Of a stretch of DNA of 64,000 nt, positions 34,201-48,000 are shown in pieces; the first letter of the stretch is position 1; every line of letters begins with the position of its first letter. Made by a program: the position numbers and the translations under genes. Under the pieces are notes generated by a model, which was not told the origin of the DNA, did no database searches, and worked only from the letters and a program-made list of their open reading frames with translations. Source of the DNA: Anisakis pegreffii (lineage: Eukaryota > Nematoda > Chromadorea > Rhabditida > Anisakidae); the NCBI GenBank assembly GCA_035041965.1, contig JAPYMA010000328.1, forward strand, positions 248,001 through 312,000, in the 5' to 3' direction.

Positions 34201-37200
34201 CAATTTTCGCATTCGATGAGGCCGAATCCTGATCTGACGGATTCCTTTCGATGATGAAGCTGCCTTCCTTTTCGACGTCGGACTCTGCTAAAGATTCTTG
34301 CCGGGTACGTTCGATATCTCCGCGGATTTCAGATTCAATCGCCTCAGCGCCTATGGTGGCTTCTTTTTCATGAGATATTGAGGCCGCAGTAGTTGTGGTT
34401 TCTGACTCTTCTGAAGAGCCCTGCGATTTTGTTGTTCTGCGCAGATCACTCTCCAGCAACGCTTTCGAGATTCCCGGTTCAACTGGTGATTCCCCAGATG
34501 CCTCAGAATGCTCTTCTTCTTCCTCTTCTCCACCAATTTCAGCGATACCACTTCCATTAAATCCATCAATTTTCTCGATAATGTTTGCTTCTGATGCTAC
34601 GGATCCACTCGATTCAGTTGTCGTATCGTTGCTGAGCGTATTGGAATCGCTTGCAGCTGAATCACTACGATGTGTTTTCATTGAGACAGTAACGTTATCA
34701 TTCGAAATTTCTTCTGATTTCCATTCAGCACCGAACTTTTGCTCGCCATCATCCTCGCCTGATGTCACATTGAGATTCTCAGTGCTGTTCGCAATAGTAC
34801 TCGTTGTTCTTCGCCTAAAAACTATTCCGTCGTATTCGTTGGATGGTTCTTCTATGATTTTTTCTATTTTGCTTGCTTTCGAATTTTCTTCTCTTGACGT
34901 TTCCTTCTTAACTTCTTTTGACAACTCTTTTTCTGGTTCGCTATGTTCGGCTGATGTTACATTGCGTTGAACTACTGATTTTTCTTCTATCTTCTCGCCG
35001 GAATCTAGAGATTCTGTTCGATTGACGCTGGTTTCCGTTTTCTCTGATTGGGCAACTTGTTCCGACTTTTCGATGTCTGAAGCTTCGGTTGTTTCGGTGG
35101 ACAGATTCCGATCGACATTCACCGTGGTCACTGATTCCGCCGCATCCTCAGATGATTCAGTAGTTGGTGAACTTTCTGACTCTGATTCACCCGACGCATC
35201 GCCCCCTTGTCCTACCTCTTCTCCATGTGCCTCTTTCGTGCTCGTCTCAGTGATCTCGGATTCAGTTGAGTGGCCACCTGTTGATGCTTCTGTCGAGGTG
35301 ACATACTGGAGTGGAGACTTTTCAGAACTCGTCATAGGTTCTTGAATTGGTTCAACGGTTTCGCTGGCATCGTTCGCTGATTTCTCAGTGTTTATTGAAG
35401 ATTCGGATGTAGATAGAAGATCGACATCAGATGGAACTGATGAGGTGACATCTTCGGTTGTTGGAGCATACGTTATTTCGGCCTTGAACATTTCGACTGC
35501 CTCGCTTTCCCGGGTTGACGAGATGGGCTCGAACGGTGTCGACGTGCTGTCTAGGGCATCTGATGAAGTGCTGGTCGTTGACGTATCCTGATGTTCTGAA
35601 TCGCTTTCTGATGACTGTGTTGTTGATGGCGTATTGTAGGCCAATACCGAGTCATTTTCAACTGCGCTAGCTTTATCGAGAACTTCAAAACTTCCTTCAA
35701 AAGTCACACCAGGTGGAGATGAAGTGGTCACATCGTTGTTCTGAGTCGTACTGTAGGCCAGTGCCGAGTCATTTTCAACCGCGCTAGCTTTATCGAGTAC
35801 TTCAAAACTTCCTTCGAATGTCACACCAGCTGGAGATGAAGTGGTCACATCGTTCTCATCTGAGATGATGGCAGAAGTTTGCTCAGTTCCACTAGAAGGC
35901 TCGATTGTTGAATCTTTAGAGATTATGATCACAGACTTGAAGCCATTAGCTTCAGTTGTTGATGCGTTCTCTTCGGAAACCGCAGTTGTTTCTTCTACTT
36001 CCTCGTCGTTTCCCTTAACTTTGCTGTGCACATTTTCGAGTGTTTTGTTTTCAGCTGAATTGTTCGATGCTGAATCGAGTAGCTGCTTGACTTTTGCTTG
36101 TTGTGCCAATTCTGCCGCCGCTGTTAGATTCACAAGATCGCCAGCTTCCATTTCGTCACTCACGTGTTCCTCATAAGTTTGATTAGTGTTCAAACCCTTA
36201 TCTCGGATACCTTCTTCAGTTTCATTCAGTATAGATTCCTCTTCGGTTCCATACAGATGCATTCGCTTCAGTTCACTAATAACTTGCCCAAGTGTCGGAT
36301 GTTTACTGGATTTATTTCCTTTAGATGCTTCCAGTGATTTGCTCGCGTCATCCAGCTTTTCACCATTGTCGTTGTGAACCGATTTTGACATGTTAGCAGT
36401 CTCCGTGTCACTTATGTGTTCCTCATAAGTTTGATTATTGTTCAAACCCTTATCTTGGATGCCTTCTTCAGTTTCATTCAATATAGATTCCTCTTCAGTT
36501 CCATACAGATGCTTTCGATTCAATTCACTAATAACTTGCCCAAGCGTCGAAGGTTTACTAGGTTTATTTCCTTTAGATGCTTCCAGTGATTTCCTCGCGT
36601 CATCCAGCTTTTCACCATTGTCGTTGTGAACCGATTTTGACATGTTAACAGTCTCCGAACTCTCGCCTTCCGAACTTGTTTCAGCTGCAACTTCATCTTC
36701 TTTACTTGAAGCTTTCACTTGTTGCGTTCGAGTTTCTTCTTTTTGTTCTGCATCGCTTGTCGGGATAGCTTTCTGGGAGATACTTTTGGAAGTATTAATT
36801 TGCTTTTCGGAGGCGTTGACACTTTCTGGAGGCGGTGATTTGTCAGTATCCAATGAGTCCGGAATACATTTGCAAGAACATGTACATTGGTTCTTTTTGA
36901 TGTGCTTCACGATTGTAAAGTCTGAAAGAAGACCAAATCTGATTGAAAATCCAAACTAGAATAGTGATCAAGAACCAAATAATCAAGTGATCAAGAGTGA
37001 TTTTTGCACATCTCAAACAAACCATTCTCTACATAGTTCGCTTGAAAAGCAAGTCACTGTGGCGGTTTGATATTCTAAAAGTATGCTTCCGAAATATTGA
37101 GCACTTAAGCACTAAGTACTTAAAAATGCTGTCGTTAAATCGTGACCCTATCTAAAACAACTCAGATTAGTTTGATGGTTGTTGTAAAAGTGTTTTATCT

Positions 37201-39397
37201 GAGAAAGGCGAATATTACATCGTTAAAGTTAATTGATGAAATCATTTTATGACTGTGGCCTTGTAGATCCATATTCCTAAAAGTCTATATGCATGGAAAA
37301 ATGCTGAGAGGACGAACAAATTTAAAATCGAATGACATTTTCACTCTTTAATTTATATATTCTGCCGTTAATCACACATATACGCCAATACACACAAATC
37401 AACTAACATCACAATTATGCATAATTTGTGACTTTTTCGGTAGTATGACAAGTCATCAACATGAAGCAAACAAATAAAAACGCTCAAAATGCAATTTTTC
37501 ACTGCAATTCCTCGTCTCTCTTCCCAGTGATGTTACTTTTACTTGATTATTCATTCAGTGACTCATTTTTTCTCATTTCTAATTGGGAGTATCATTTTGA
37601 ATGTTGTCCAAAACTGCTGCTGGATGGAAACCTGACGAGAGAAGAATGACAAGAAAAAGTTTCCAATAGTCGATAGATCACTTTAGGATCTGTCTAAGAC
37701 CAGTTTTGAAGTAGTTTTTCCAGTGAAATCAAGAAGACTTGCAACAATTACTTAGGTAATCATGACACAAAATTATTTTCCTCACAATCAGGAAATAAAG
37801 CACTAGAAAATGATCTGTTGCATTCATGCAGTTTTAGTTGGATCGTTCTTATTTATGGATTGTTTTCAAATGAACTTTTGTTAGCCATCATCTGATTTCG
37901 TCTAATGAAGTTATTTTGGTCATCTTCAGAATCAGTAAAAGATCATCAGTCAGTAGAATATCATTAATCATTCTGAATGCACTTATTGATGTTCTTGTAC
38001 ATCTCATTCATCATTCAAAAAAATGTCTTAAGAATGCCTTCCACCACTTTTGTGCTTTTAAGGTCACCAATGGTGCCTCACCATTAACACAATCAACATG
38101 TCATATCAGACTCCCCTCCCCCTCCCTCTGCAACACCATTTCCGAGAAATATTCAGTACTCCTTCCGAGATGATACACTCATTTTGGAACAAATAAAAAA
38201 CGAGAGAAAATCAATTACGCAAAAAATGTATGTCACCGTTGTTGTTGATTGAATAATTGTGGGGAGCAATTAGAATTAAAAGTGCTCTCATAAGAACACA
38301 CTGTTTCTGTGAGTAATTCACCGTTTTTCGACATTGATATTGCAATATTAATGCTTGTTTGTGTGTGTGTCATCGAAATGAGCAGAACGTTGCATGAATA
38401 AGCATATGAAGTGCTGAGACACAGAATCAACGACCTTGATTTCAAGTAATAAGCAAGGACTGCTCAGCAAACACATCCAACATTTCGCTTTATATACTTA
38501 ATTCGTTACAAGTAAAATGGCATTCATCTAACCACATTAGTGGAAACTCGTAAACAACAATTTCGAGATCGAATGGTACGTGTACGGTCGCATCAGCAGC
38601 GAAATTGCAGCATTTCTAGTCAAGTGAAATGTAACAACTGAACCGAATTTATTGCTGATTTCAAGAAACGACGGCTTTTCTTCGACGGGAATTTTGTCAG
38701 TTCTCATTTTTTGAAAGTAAATTGCGTTTTGATCGTATATGTGCGCATCGATCATTGAGCGGTTTGTGTCATTGATAAGTGGAACATTTTTTACGGTGTG
38801 ATCATAACAGATGTTGAATAAACTTTAAATGGGACAGTTAAATTAAATGAATTCCGAATCATAGACGCGAATGCAGTTTTGGAAATTGCTTACTTGACGG
38901 TTTTCGATGGAATGTTATCGACTCATAAAAATACCAGAATCAGGTACTTTTTTCGAAAATAACACATCTTTAATGAGTGGCAAAACGTAATATTGCAACA
39001 TGTCAGTCATTTAGAGCAGACTATGGAAAGTATAGCTTCTTAGAGATTAAAATCTCGAAATGTGATTGCACCTGAATAATTCACTAATAGTGAAAAGGAT
39101 TCACTGGCATGCGTGAATCGAATCCAGTCGTTCAATGCAGCAAATGTCTTGTGCACCTATCAAGCACACCGACCTTGAGGTACTCTCATAACCAGAAATT
39201 TTGCCTAGCACTTCGTTTGAGTAGAGTGGGCATTATGGAAAGCGTAACAAATGGAAAGAGCATCACTGTAATAAGTAACAGGAGATCGTACCTTTGCTTC
39301 CGTCACGATGAATCTCCTTGTGAATAACTGTACCAGTTGATGTAGCGACAATTACAGTGAATAAAGAAATTGCAGCCGTAAGGATCCCTCGTTTCAT
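31287..39397 (-). CDS. Secreted acidic Ser/Thr/Glu-rich protein, five exons, candidate proteoglycan core
   Basis: Exons in transcript order: 39397-39292, 36921-33222, 32733-32496, 32235-31915, 31511-31287. All junctions are GT-AG in phase, giving 1529 residues. Exon 1 encodes a signal peptide (MKRGILTAAISLFTVIVATSTG). Exon 2 is one 3.7 kb exon: a CTCSCKC cluster (residues 48-54), an 84-residue tandem duplication (about 128-291), a 39-residue tandem duplication (about 392-470), and long Ser/Thr/Glu/Asp-rich tracts. These tracts have many N-glycosylation sequons and acidic Ser-Gly sites (GDASGESESE, HSEASGESPVE, EEASGDGSGEGAEE) like chondroitin attachment sites. Basic clusters (FRRRTT, RLRRKLRAHREK) could be processing sites. 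Exons 3-4 are Glu/Arg/Lys/Gln-rich and should form coiled coil. The last exon has four Cys (QCNAIRKF...ENCSLAK...ASCTQ...QSCF). I do not recognise a named family; the proteoglycan role is inference. Confidence 0.85.
35618..35851 (-). repeat. 117-bp in-frame tandem duplication in the secreted-protein gene
   Basis: Two copies (35735-35851 and 35618-35734) encode a 39-residue unit beginning DVTTSSPAGVTFEGSFEVLD. Very few differences separate the copies, so the event is recent or homogenised. Confidence 0.93.
36155..36646 (-). repeat. 252-bp in-frame tandem duplication in the secreted-protein gene
   Basis: Copies at 36395-36646 and 36155-36394 encode an 84-residue unit starting NMSKSVHNDNGEKLDDA and containing GTEEESILNETEEG. 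Each unit carries three N-X-S/T sequons (NMS, NET, NQT), and the copies differ at only a few positions. Confidence 0.95.
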
Positions 39398-39405
39398 CTG
39401 TAAAA
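39398..39405 (-). other. Splice acceptor abutting the start codon of the secreted-protein gene
   Basis: On the minus strand TTTTACAG is immediately followed by the ATG at 39397. Either trans-splicing of a leader directly to the start codon or a 5'-UTR intron would use it. Confidence 0.5.
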
Positions 39406-40982
39406 TTTGATATTTTCTATAAGAACAGCAACAATGCAAGAACGGAACAAGCGCATCGATAACGAGCACAGTAATTGCAGGATTAATCAGATAAGCGAAG
39501 TGACAAGTATTCACGCAGTGACAATTATTTGGAATTATTTCCGGCATGAATGTTTCCTAGTTGTAAGTATCTGTTAAGTCATCCGACACACCAAAACTGT
39601 GAATAAATTTTTTCGATGGATCAGAATAGCCATCTGTTGACAGGTGCATTAAGCAATGTGCACACTGCAGCGCTTAAGAGCCTCTGACAACGAATCTGAA
39701 GGCGTCTTCGTCTCTCTTCGAGGTCGCCAACTGAAAATCGCTTCTGCAAGCCATCTCCAGCTGATCGCTTGCATGAACCGACGCAAGTGATCGATGCATG
39801 ATCGCAACGAAACAATGAAAGAACAAGGCTCGAAAAGTGGTGTGCGACGATGCTAACGAGACGAGATCACTATTGAGATGTTGAGTTGTGTGCAGTTTTG
39901 AACATTTTCAGGAGATTTGACAGTTATGGAAGGGAATTTGAACAGGTTCACTGCAAATTCCTCTCAGCGGTGAAGATGATTTCATGCAAACCAAACAAAC
40001 GCAAACACGACTAATGAGCGAACTAGACGAAAGTGCAACTGAATACGAGACTTTCACAAGTAACACCACAATGAGGAAGACATTTTATATACGTTGTGAG
40101 CTGTTGCCGAGAAATGGAATACGCATTGCGTTCTTCAATGCAATGCCTTTAGAAGTTGATAATTCAATAGATTGATCAGCCTTCGTTGAACTATTAAAAT
40201 TCCAAACTAAATCGAATCAGAGTCTGAGTTTTGTGGATATTTTTCATTTTAAAATGATTTCTATTAGTTCTTAACGCACGTTCTTGTTTGAAAGTGCCGA
40301 AGGCAAACGAAACGAATTGGTACGGCAGAGATTTTGCAAATTGAAATGCATGAAAATTTTCAGACTATGACCATTAGTTCAATGAATAATGCAACATTCG
40401 TAAAATTGGTTTCAATTATAAAACCGACTCGTGAATGCTCATTTGTTTGACTCAATTCTTTAAAGATTTTAAAAGGTGTAATGGTCAGTGGTCATAATAA
40501 ATAGAGGATGATCTGCGTATGTACATGAATTAGAGGAAACGATCTGGCACCTCAGGTTGAATATTCGAAAGTTGATATCATGATTTACGATCTACCAAAT
40601 CATTAAAGATCACCAGATATGCCAAATGAGGAAGCCTCTTTAACTGGATCGATCACAATGGTAGTAAAGAATAATTTCCTTGTAAAGAAATTAATGAATT
40701 TCTGGACAAATGCACTGTATCGTATAGGCAACAGGACCATATCATAATGGCAAGATATAAAAAGTTGGGATCGTTTGTGGAGATGATACTGAAGATGGTC
40801 ACGGCAAGGAATCGTCTGAAATAAGAGTGTTCACAGAAGTGACACTTCTTCCGAGAATGGATTGCAGCAATGAACAAAGAGTATTTCATATGCGACAACG
40901 ACCTTACAAGATCACCGAATTGAATAATGGGATGGATACGACTACACGAATATGTGAATGTGTGAAGCCATCATCACTTCGT

Positions 40983-41036
40983 CATAATAATAATAATCAT
41001 AACAATGATAATAATAGTAATAATAACAATAATAAA
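40983..41036. repeat. AAT-rich microsatellite
   Basis: Imperfect run of ATA/AAT triplets interrupted by CAT, CAA, GAT and AGT variants. The open frame over it (Asn-rich) is a by-product of the repeat. Confidence 0.85.
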
Positions 41037-41790
41037 CCTCTCATTATTCACACCCAATAACCTTTACCGTCCGTCCATTCATTGAACCAATCCATTTTTC
41101 ATTTCAACTCTTTTTATTATAACCTTAAATACGATGGCCATCAATCGCACTATCCAAAACTCCTCCTTCCCTCTTGAAATATTTTTTTCGAAAACGATTC
41201 CTATTCAGAAGTCACAACATCGCTCAGGTTATCATTCATTAAAAGATGACACTTACCCAGATACTACACAAAATTCAACAATAACACCAACAACAATCCA
41301 CAATACTTCGCTTTTTTTGTCGCCATTTGAAAATATTTGCAAATATAACGAGCGCATTTGATGGCTGTCAAAGAAATGAACCGAAGAGTGGCGCGTAACA
41401 ATCAATGAGTAGTAGTATGTCCCATAAAATGCAATTTCAGAAAACATTCATTTTCGCTTGAAAATGGAGTTTTTTCTTCATGAAAATTCAAATTGCAAAA
41501 GGTTTTCGAAGGTACTTCGAAAATCGATTTCAATTTATTGTTGCCAATTATGAGGTGGTTAAGAGACGTTTTTACCGGGTTGGTTTTGTTCAAGATGAAT
41601 TTCGTTCATTTTGAAAAGGATAATTTGCGGTGTGAAGCTGTCATTGACCGCTGAATTATTCCAAGGAAAACATTTTGAAGAGGTGTTTTCTGACAATGAA
41701 ACTTCGTCGAAACTTCACAATGGAGATTGTTTTTTTTGTTGATAGTTTCATGATCTGTTGAATGTATGCAACGAAGAAAATGTAGCATAT

Positions 41791-41932
41791 TGCAAATGCC
41801 ATAATTTATTGTCAGATTTTCTAATCAGCACTGATTACTTCCGTTGAAGAGGAGAAAATTGAATCTGGTAATATATGCGATTGACTCTAATCAAGAACTG
41901 AGGTGAACGCTTCATTTCGAGTGGATCGTTGA
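41791..41932. repeat. Dispersed direct repeat, copy 1
   Basis: Starts TGCAAATGCCATAATTTATT and ends GAGTGGATCGTTGA. It is matched by copy 2 at 43057-43182 in the same orientation, 1.27 kb away, with substitutions and one deletion of about 15 bases. No coding potential; possibly a transposon fragment. Confidence 0.9.
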
Positions 41933-43056
41933 CTGATTTTTTAGAAACGGAAGATGTTCAATTTCATCTCATTAACGAAGCAGACCCAAATTCTCGTTGT
42001 TATACTATCAAATGATAGCGATCTATAACCATCAACATGTTAAAATCCATCACTGAATACCAAAAAGCAAGCATGCCAAATTTACCCGTAAAATGACTCA
42101 ACTGCGGATCGGCCATTCACATTAACCTTCCTTGGTGCACAATAAAAATGACTCACTGAATTTCGCTAAAAACACACGAAAAAAAAAACTCAACGATGCT
42201 ATACAACTTCAAAACCCTTCATTCTTATGAACATCTTCAATGAAAGGTTGTCATTCGCATGTCTGAAAAGCATCAAGGAGACAACATTTGAAATTCCTAA
42301 ATTTCATGTGGGATCATAAATCTTAAATTTGCATGGCATTCCCAACAACCTCCCAATCTACATGGCGCACATCATTCATTGGCCGATCAAAATGACTGAT
42401 GAGTTTGTGAAATAGGAATGCGATGCGATAATCTCAAGGAAGTGATGAGCATGAGCATACATAAATAACTCGATATTATTTGCAATGAAAGCGAGTTTTG
42501 AATGTAATTTTCATCAATTAATACTTAACGTTTCAAACGGATGTGCAATGATATGATGATGCTAAGAAGCGATCAACAAGATAAGATGACTGTTACGAGT
42601 GTTCAAGGTCATCAAAATCTTTTATCTTATTACCTATCATCTATTTTGTTTTACCTTAAATTTTAGAGCACTTTCGCGAAACTGAAAACAGCGATAACAA
42701 TGAAAGCAGCAAAACAGCGATACTTAAACGCATTCATATTTCATCACATTCTCATTTCATTTGTCTCACTTTCCACATAGATCCATTGATCTAGTGCCGC
42801 CGAAAGTGAATCTGCAAAGAGTTAAAAGTGTTTTGGCGACTACATAACATGTCTATATCACATTGTTCAATCAGACGTAATTGTTTCGAGTATCTCCGCG
42901 AAGTTTCGAATTTTTCTGATGTTTAAAAACAGCAGGAACAATTCATGGACGTGCATGAAATCAACTTATCAACCGACGTCTTATACTGCACTAAAAGCAC
43001 AAAGTGCTCAGTAACCGTAGTTTGTTGTTAATTTGGAGTATTTGGTGAGAATAACA

Positions 43057-43182
43057 TGCAAATGCCATGATTTATTGTCAGATTTTCTACTCAGCACTAA
43101 TTATTTTTGTTGAAGAGGAGGAAATTGCGATTGACTCTAATCAGGAGCTGAGGTGAACACTTGATTTCGAGTGGATCGTTGA
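43057..43182. repeat. Dispersed direct repeat, copy 2
   Basis: Same unit as 41791-41932, shortened near GAGGAAATTGCGATTG. It is followed within 40-100 bases by a small cluster of ATATCAGTGACAT-like repeats. Confidence 0.9.
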
Positions 43183-44843
43183 TACTTCAGCCGTGAAGAG
43201 TTTACATGAATATGCTCCTAACACAGTGAGATGCTTTGTTGATAATATATCAGTGACGATAAAATATCAGTGACATGAACAATGACATGATAATATATCA
43301 GTTGGCAACACATTCATCACAATTCCAAATTCAACCGATGCGCTTGCGTACTTCTCAAAATGGGTCACTGGTTTTTACACTGAAAAATGTATTCGTTCAT
43401 TCGATGAAACATTTCTTGTCATAATCGAGATAAATATTGTGTTTGTTTCCTGAAAAAAAAATCTCAAACGCAACGATGAATTCATAAGTGTTGATGCAAG
43501 ACGGCAATGATGCTCTTAAGTTCACAATACTGAAGATGTAATAATAATTTATGTTGTCCTCGTTTAAATTATGAAATTCATGATTCAATTCTTACTCGAT
43601 GCGAACTTAGCCTTACTATAAGATGTCACAAACGACCTATAAAGCCACACGTAAACTCGAAAATGTAAGTCTCAGGTCGATGGTTCATGGCTCATTCACA
43701 AGAATTATGAGGACTCTTAAAGAGTCTAGTATGCATTGAATAATGGAAATTCAAAGGATCATGGTTGTGACTGGATGGAAATACTTGATAATTAGCAATG
43801 AGAGCAATGAGACTGAATGGAACCTTGATACGAAATCTGATGTCTACTACGGATCAACGAAATAATACGTCGAAGAGTTACACTGAAAATCCGTTTGGAA
43901 ATTCTAAGCAGATTAAGAAGATTATAATAATGCGATGGAATGTTCGAAAAACTTTGACAGGAATCGAGATCAGCAAAAAAGAGTGCTTATAATCTGGTGA
44001 AGGTAGATAGATAGTCGAATGAACAGTTTGGTTCGGGGATAATGAAAACTATCTATTGAAAGTTTGAGATTCGTTTATGAAGATATTCACTGCGGGTAAC
44101 CTTGAAAAAGAAATGACCCAATTTGGCTTACATTAGAAGAAAATCGCGTCACTTCAATTCAAAATTAGAACGCCATTCAATTGTATTAGCGAAAAATATG
44201 CATTTGTTAGACACTTGTGATTACCCCTTTAATAATTTTATTTTAAATACCAACAATTCTGTGGCGCACACTCATCATCAATTTTGGTTATGATTATCAT
44301 AAAATAAAATAAATGAAGTTCTTGACCCTAAATTCGTAGAGGTCTATTCAATTATCACTCATATATGAACCAAGAAAAATTACGTGAAAAGGAAGGAATT
44401 TCAATATTTCCATGATGAGTTTCGTTGCCGATCAAGACCAAACGATAATCGCAGCCAATCTCCTAATCTTCCATGTTCATTGATCAATCGAATAGAGTCA
44501 CACTTTTCAGCAGCTATTTGAACAACTCACTTCCAAATTGACATACACCAAAAGGCAGTCATCTGGCTTGATTGTGAATCTCATTTGAAGCATTCGAAGT
44601 AAACGTCAAATCCTTGAGATTCATTTGTCGACATGCTCATGAGCAATATCACTGGAAATGTTTTTTATCGTTGAAATCTATCGTGCTCTCGAAAGCACTT
44701 TTTTTTCAACAGCACTTGACTCATTCAATGATCTGTACACTGTTTCGGTTGATGACTTCAGTGATAATTCAAGGTTTCATTATGTTGTGATAGTATGCGA
44801 AGGAACAATGTTGAAGATTTGTGGTTTACTGCAACGTCTAGGG

Positions 44844-45044
44844 CAAGGGTCCCATATGGGGAGGTAGAAGTTACCCATTTTCGGGCAATAGGGGGTGTCA
44901 GGAAGTAGTGGAAGAGATCGAAAAATTAGTTCTGAAGTTATGCGTGGAAAAAGTAAATATTTTAGCGGGAGTGGGAGGGAATTTAATAACAGTCTGTCAG
45001 ACCATGAAAGGGATTAATGGAGCGACTGAGCGTGCAGACCACTG
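44844..45044. mobile_element. Degenerate hAT-like MITE, 201 bp
   Basis: The left end CAAGGGTCCC and right end GCAGACCACTG share the CA..GGTC inverted pattern. The flanks GTCTAGGG (44836-44843) and ATCTAGAG (45045-45052) agree at 6 of 8 bases. The interior is G-rich (GGGGGTG, GCGGGAGTGGGAGGG), unlike its surroundings. Ends are decayed, so the call is tentative. Confidence 0.45.
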
Positions 45045-48000
45045 ATCTAGAGTAGTCAAGTAACACTAGAAACAGTAGTCCCAATGTTGTACTTTTGTTG
45101 CCTGGTTTATGATTAAAGTTATCAAAAACTTGCTTCGGTGGGATGTACGGCATTCAACGTGCATTTGCTTGCTTTATATTTCACGTCTACCTTCGTTCTG
45201 ATCATCTCAATGTTTGTGGCATCATTGATGCAGTATTGCAGTGAATTCGACCTCACCAATTCGTACGAGTAAGCAGGTAACCGTTACATCGAATAGATCG
45301 GGTTGAGTGAATAAAATCTTTTTCGCAGAGGATGTGAAACTTGATGTGTTACTGTTGATTAAATGCAGAAGTTGTTTACTATTGACGAACTAATATGATC
45401 TAACATGATCGTAAGCACATGATCTGAAAGGTACACTCAGCAACAATACAAGCATTTCACACTATCATGTACTGTCACTTAAAATGTTTGTGCTCGAAAC
45501 TTATTAAAATTTCAATGAATGATCTTACATTTCACGTAGGGCAAGCACCCAATTTTCAAGGGATTACTACACAAAATCATCAAACTTCTACTGAAACAAT
45601 GCACGCGAAGATTGGACCAAATCAGAAAATTAGTTCGGATGAATTGCAAAAGCAACTTATGACAGTGCTTATGAGTTGGCATTTCGGATTACTTGGAATC
45701 GATTGACTTTGAATTCAATCCAATGAAGATTCCAATGTTGATCGCATACTGAATTTGAAATATTTCGATGTGATGTTCATCAACAGTTTTCTCGTTGAAA
45801 AAACAATGTAAATACAGGCGATCGACTAGATAAACAAAGAGAAACGAGGCTGTTATGCGTTCGAGTGATCAATCGTATGAATGGGGCAGTTCGTTTTGTC
45901 GGTCAAGGGTCACGAATTTGACAATGGTTCGCTGGGATAAAAAAGTCTCACGAGCTGGCGATACGGCACATCTAAAGACAGAATGAGAACCAAACAAATA
46001 ATCATGTCGAATGAAATTTTTGATGCGGATAGGAAGGGAGCAGTTAGAAAGGCTTATGGCCTATATCTGCTACAAATACCTGTGCAAATGTTATAAAATC
46101 TTCAGAAGGAGTTTTGACTGGATGATCTGCATCTGCACTTAGCGATCGTAACTTAATCAGATGAGCAAATTCGTTGTAGAATTTAGAGTTTATTCATCGG
46201 TCCAACAAAACAGCTGCTAAGGTCACTTGAAAATTTGTCATGAAAGCATTATTACGAGATAAAGAAATACAAGGTAATGAATATCAGGCACAAATTAATT
46301 CATGCATTGTGTTTGTTAGGTATATTGACTTACGATGATGACCAATATCACGAGTGATCATGTAAATACAGTGTTTAAGATCGAATCAATGAACTCGTAT
46401 TTTTCGAACGTATCTTTTTTGATGGGTAAAGTGCATGAGAAAATAAAACCAGGTCAGAGCAAAAATTAAATTAAATATTTCGCTGAAAAAAATCACTCTC
46501 GTAAACGATTTGCAGTACAAAAACTTTTTTTGGGGCAATTCGTTACTTTTTCAGTTTGTTGTCTATTCACAACATGGCAATATTCATAATATCACCACTC
46601 GACTGTGTAACCAAGTCGAGCACCTCACGCTCAAAACATAAAAATCTAAATCTCAAGAATTTGGAAGACAACCCAAACAAAGTACTTAATATCTTCAATT
46701 CAGATCTTAAAGACGAAAGATTCCCAGGAGCGATGGCTGAACGACAACAAAATGTTATGGGAAACTGTGGCCGACGAATTCCGGGACAGATGGGGGATGC
46801 AAGTACTTAAGGAGAAAGGAACGAAGGATCAGGGTTGTAAGTCACAGTTCATAAGTCGCTGGTCTTGATTCATGGTTGTAGTCGCAAAGATATGCGCTAT
46901 ATCGTCACGACGTAACGTCATATATCAAGGAAGAATTCATTTGTCATAGTGATCATGATTGTTATTGTGAAGTACTATAATTCATCATTCATTGTTCGTC
47001 GTGACTGTCAATTATTATTCATCATTGTCAATCATCTTGAATTAGTATTGTGTGAAGATATTATATGCCAAGTAGCCGATTACTATTATCATCAAATTAT
47101 CATTGAGAACTGAATAAAAAATATCATATCAAGTTCCACTGCGCATTCCACCGCAAGCTGACTAAATTCATTTTTACTACTGTATCAACTACTGACCAAT
47201 TTTGAAACGTGATTTTCCGTTTGAGTTTCCGAATTTCGGCAGTCGATTCCACATCCAATGAAATAGCAATGTTACTTCATTTGAATGAAAAGCAAATCAT
47301 TCTTGCTGATTGTGGGAAAGCAACTTGATAGATTCATTTCGAGAAGCTTGTTATGCTTGCGATATGGGATTATCCCTTTTGCCGATTTTTATGAGACGGT
47401 TATTTGAACTGCAACAGTCCAGTGAAAGGGATAGATGATATGTGAAAGAGCGATCGGTCGAGAAAGATAATTACGAGCCAAACGTGCTCTGTTATGTTGG
47501 AAATGATTTTGGATGTATTGTTAAGCTTATGTGAACGTGAGTATGTGCTGTTTTTGAAATCATATAGTAGTGATGTGAAATGTTACAACGCCATGTAACA
47601 ATCATTTTAAAACGAATGCTCGTAAAATTTGTACACAACATTTTATGCGTTCAGTTGTAAAATGACTCGACTTTGGTCGCTTGAATCGAAACAAAAAGAT
47701 GCATCACCTAATGTAACATCCATAGAATTATTTAAATGTGAATCACTGATTGTGAGACATTACTAATTGATCAAACGATCGCATTATGTCATTGTGATGT
47801 TAATGGCTTTTCACGGAAATACTACAATACAATTCTTTGGAAATTTCCATTCAATTGCTCCCAAATGAATGATTGCTCGAAAGCTGTTGTTGACATAATT
47901 TTTTCGCTCTTTTTTCCAAATTCAGCTATGCCATGAATTGACGCTGTGACTTGGTAAGCAGTATGTTAATATTCAATGTTATGGAAATTCGATGGAAGCA

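Noticed and set aside
33636..36959. Series of long plus-strand open frames, up to 191 codons (34395-34970).
   Set aside because: They are antisense shadows of the 3.7 kb minus-strand exon, whose Ser/Glu/Thr codon bias keeps the opposite strand open. The minus frame has in-phase splice sites and joins flanking exons.
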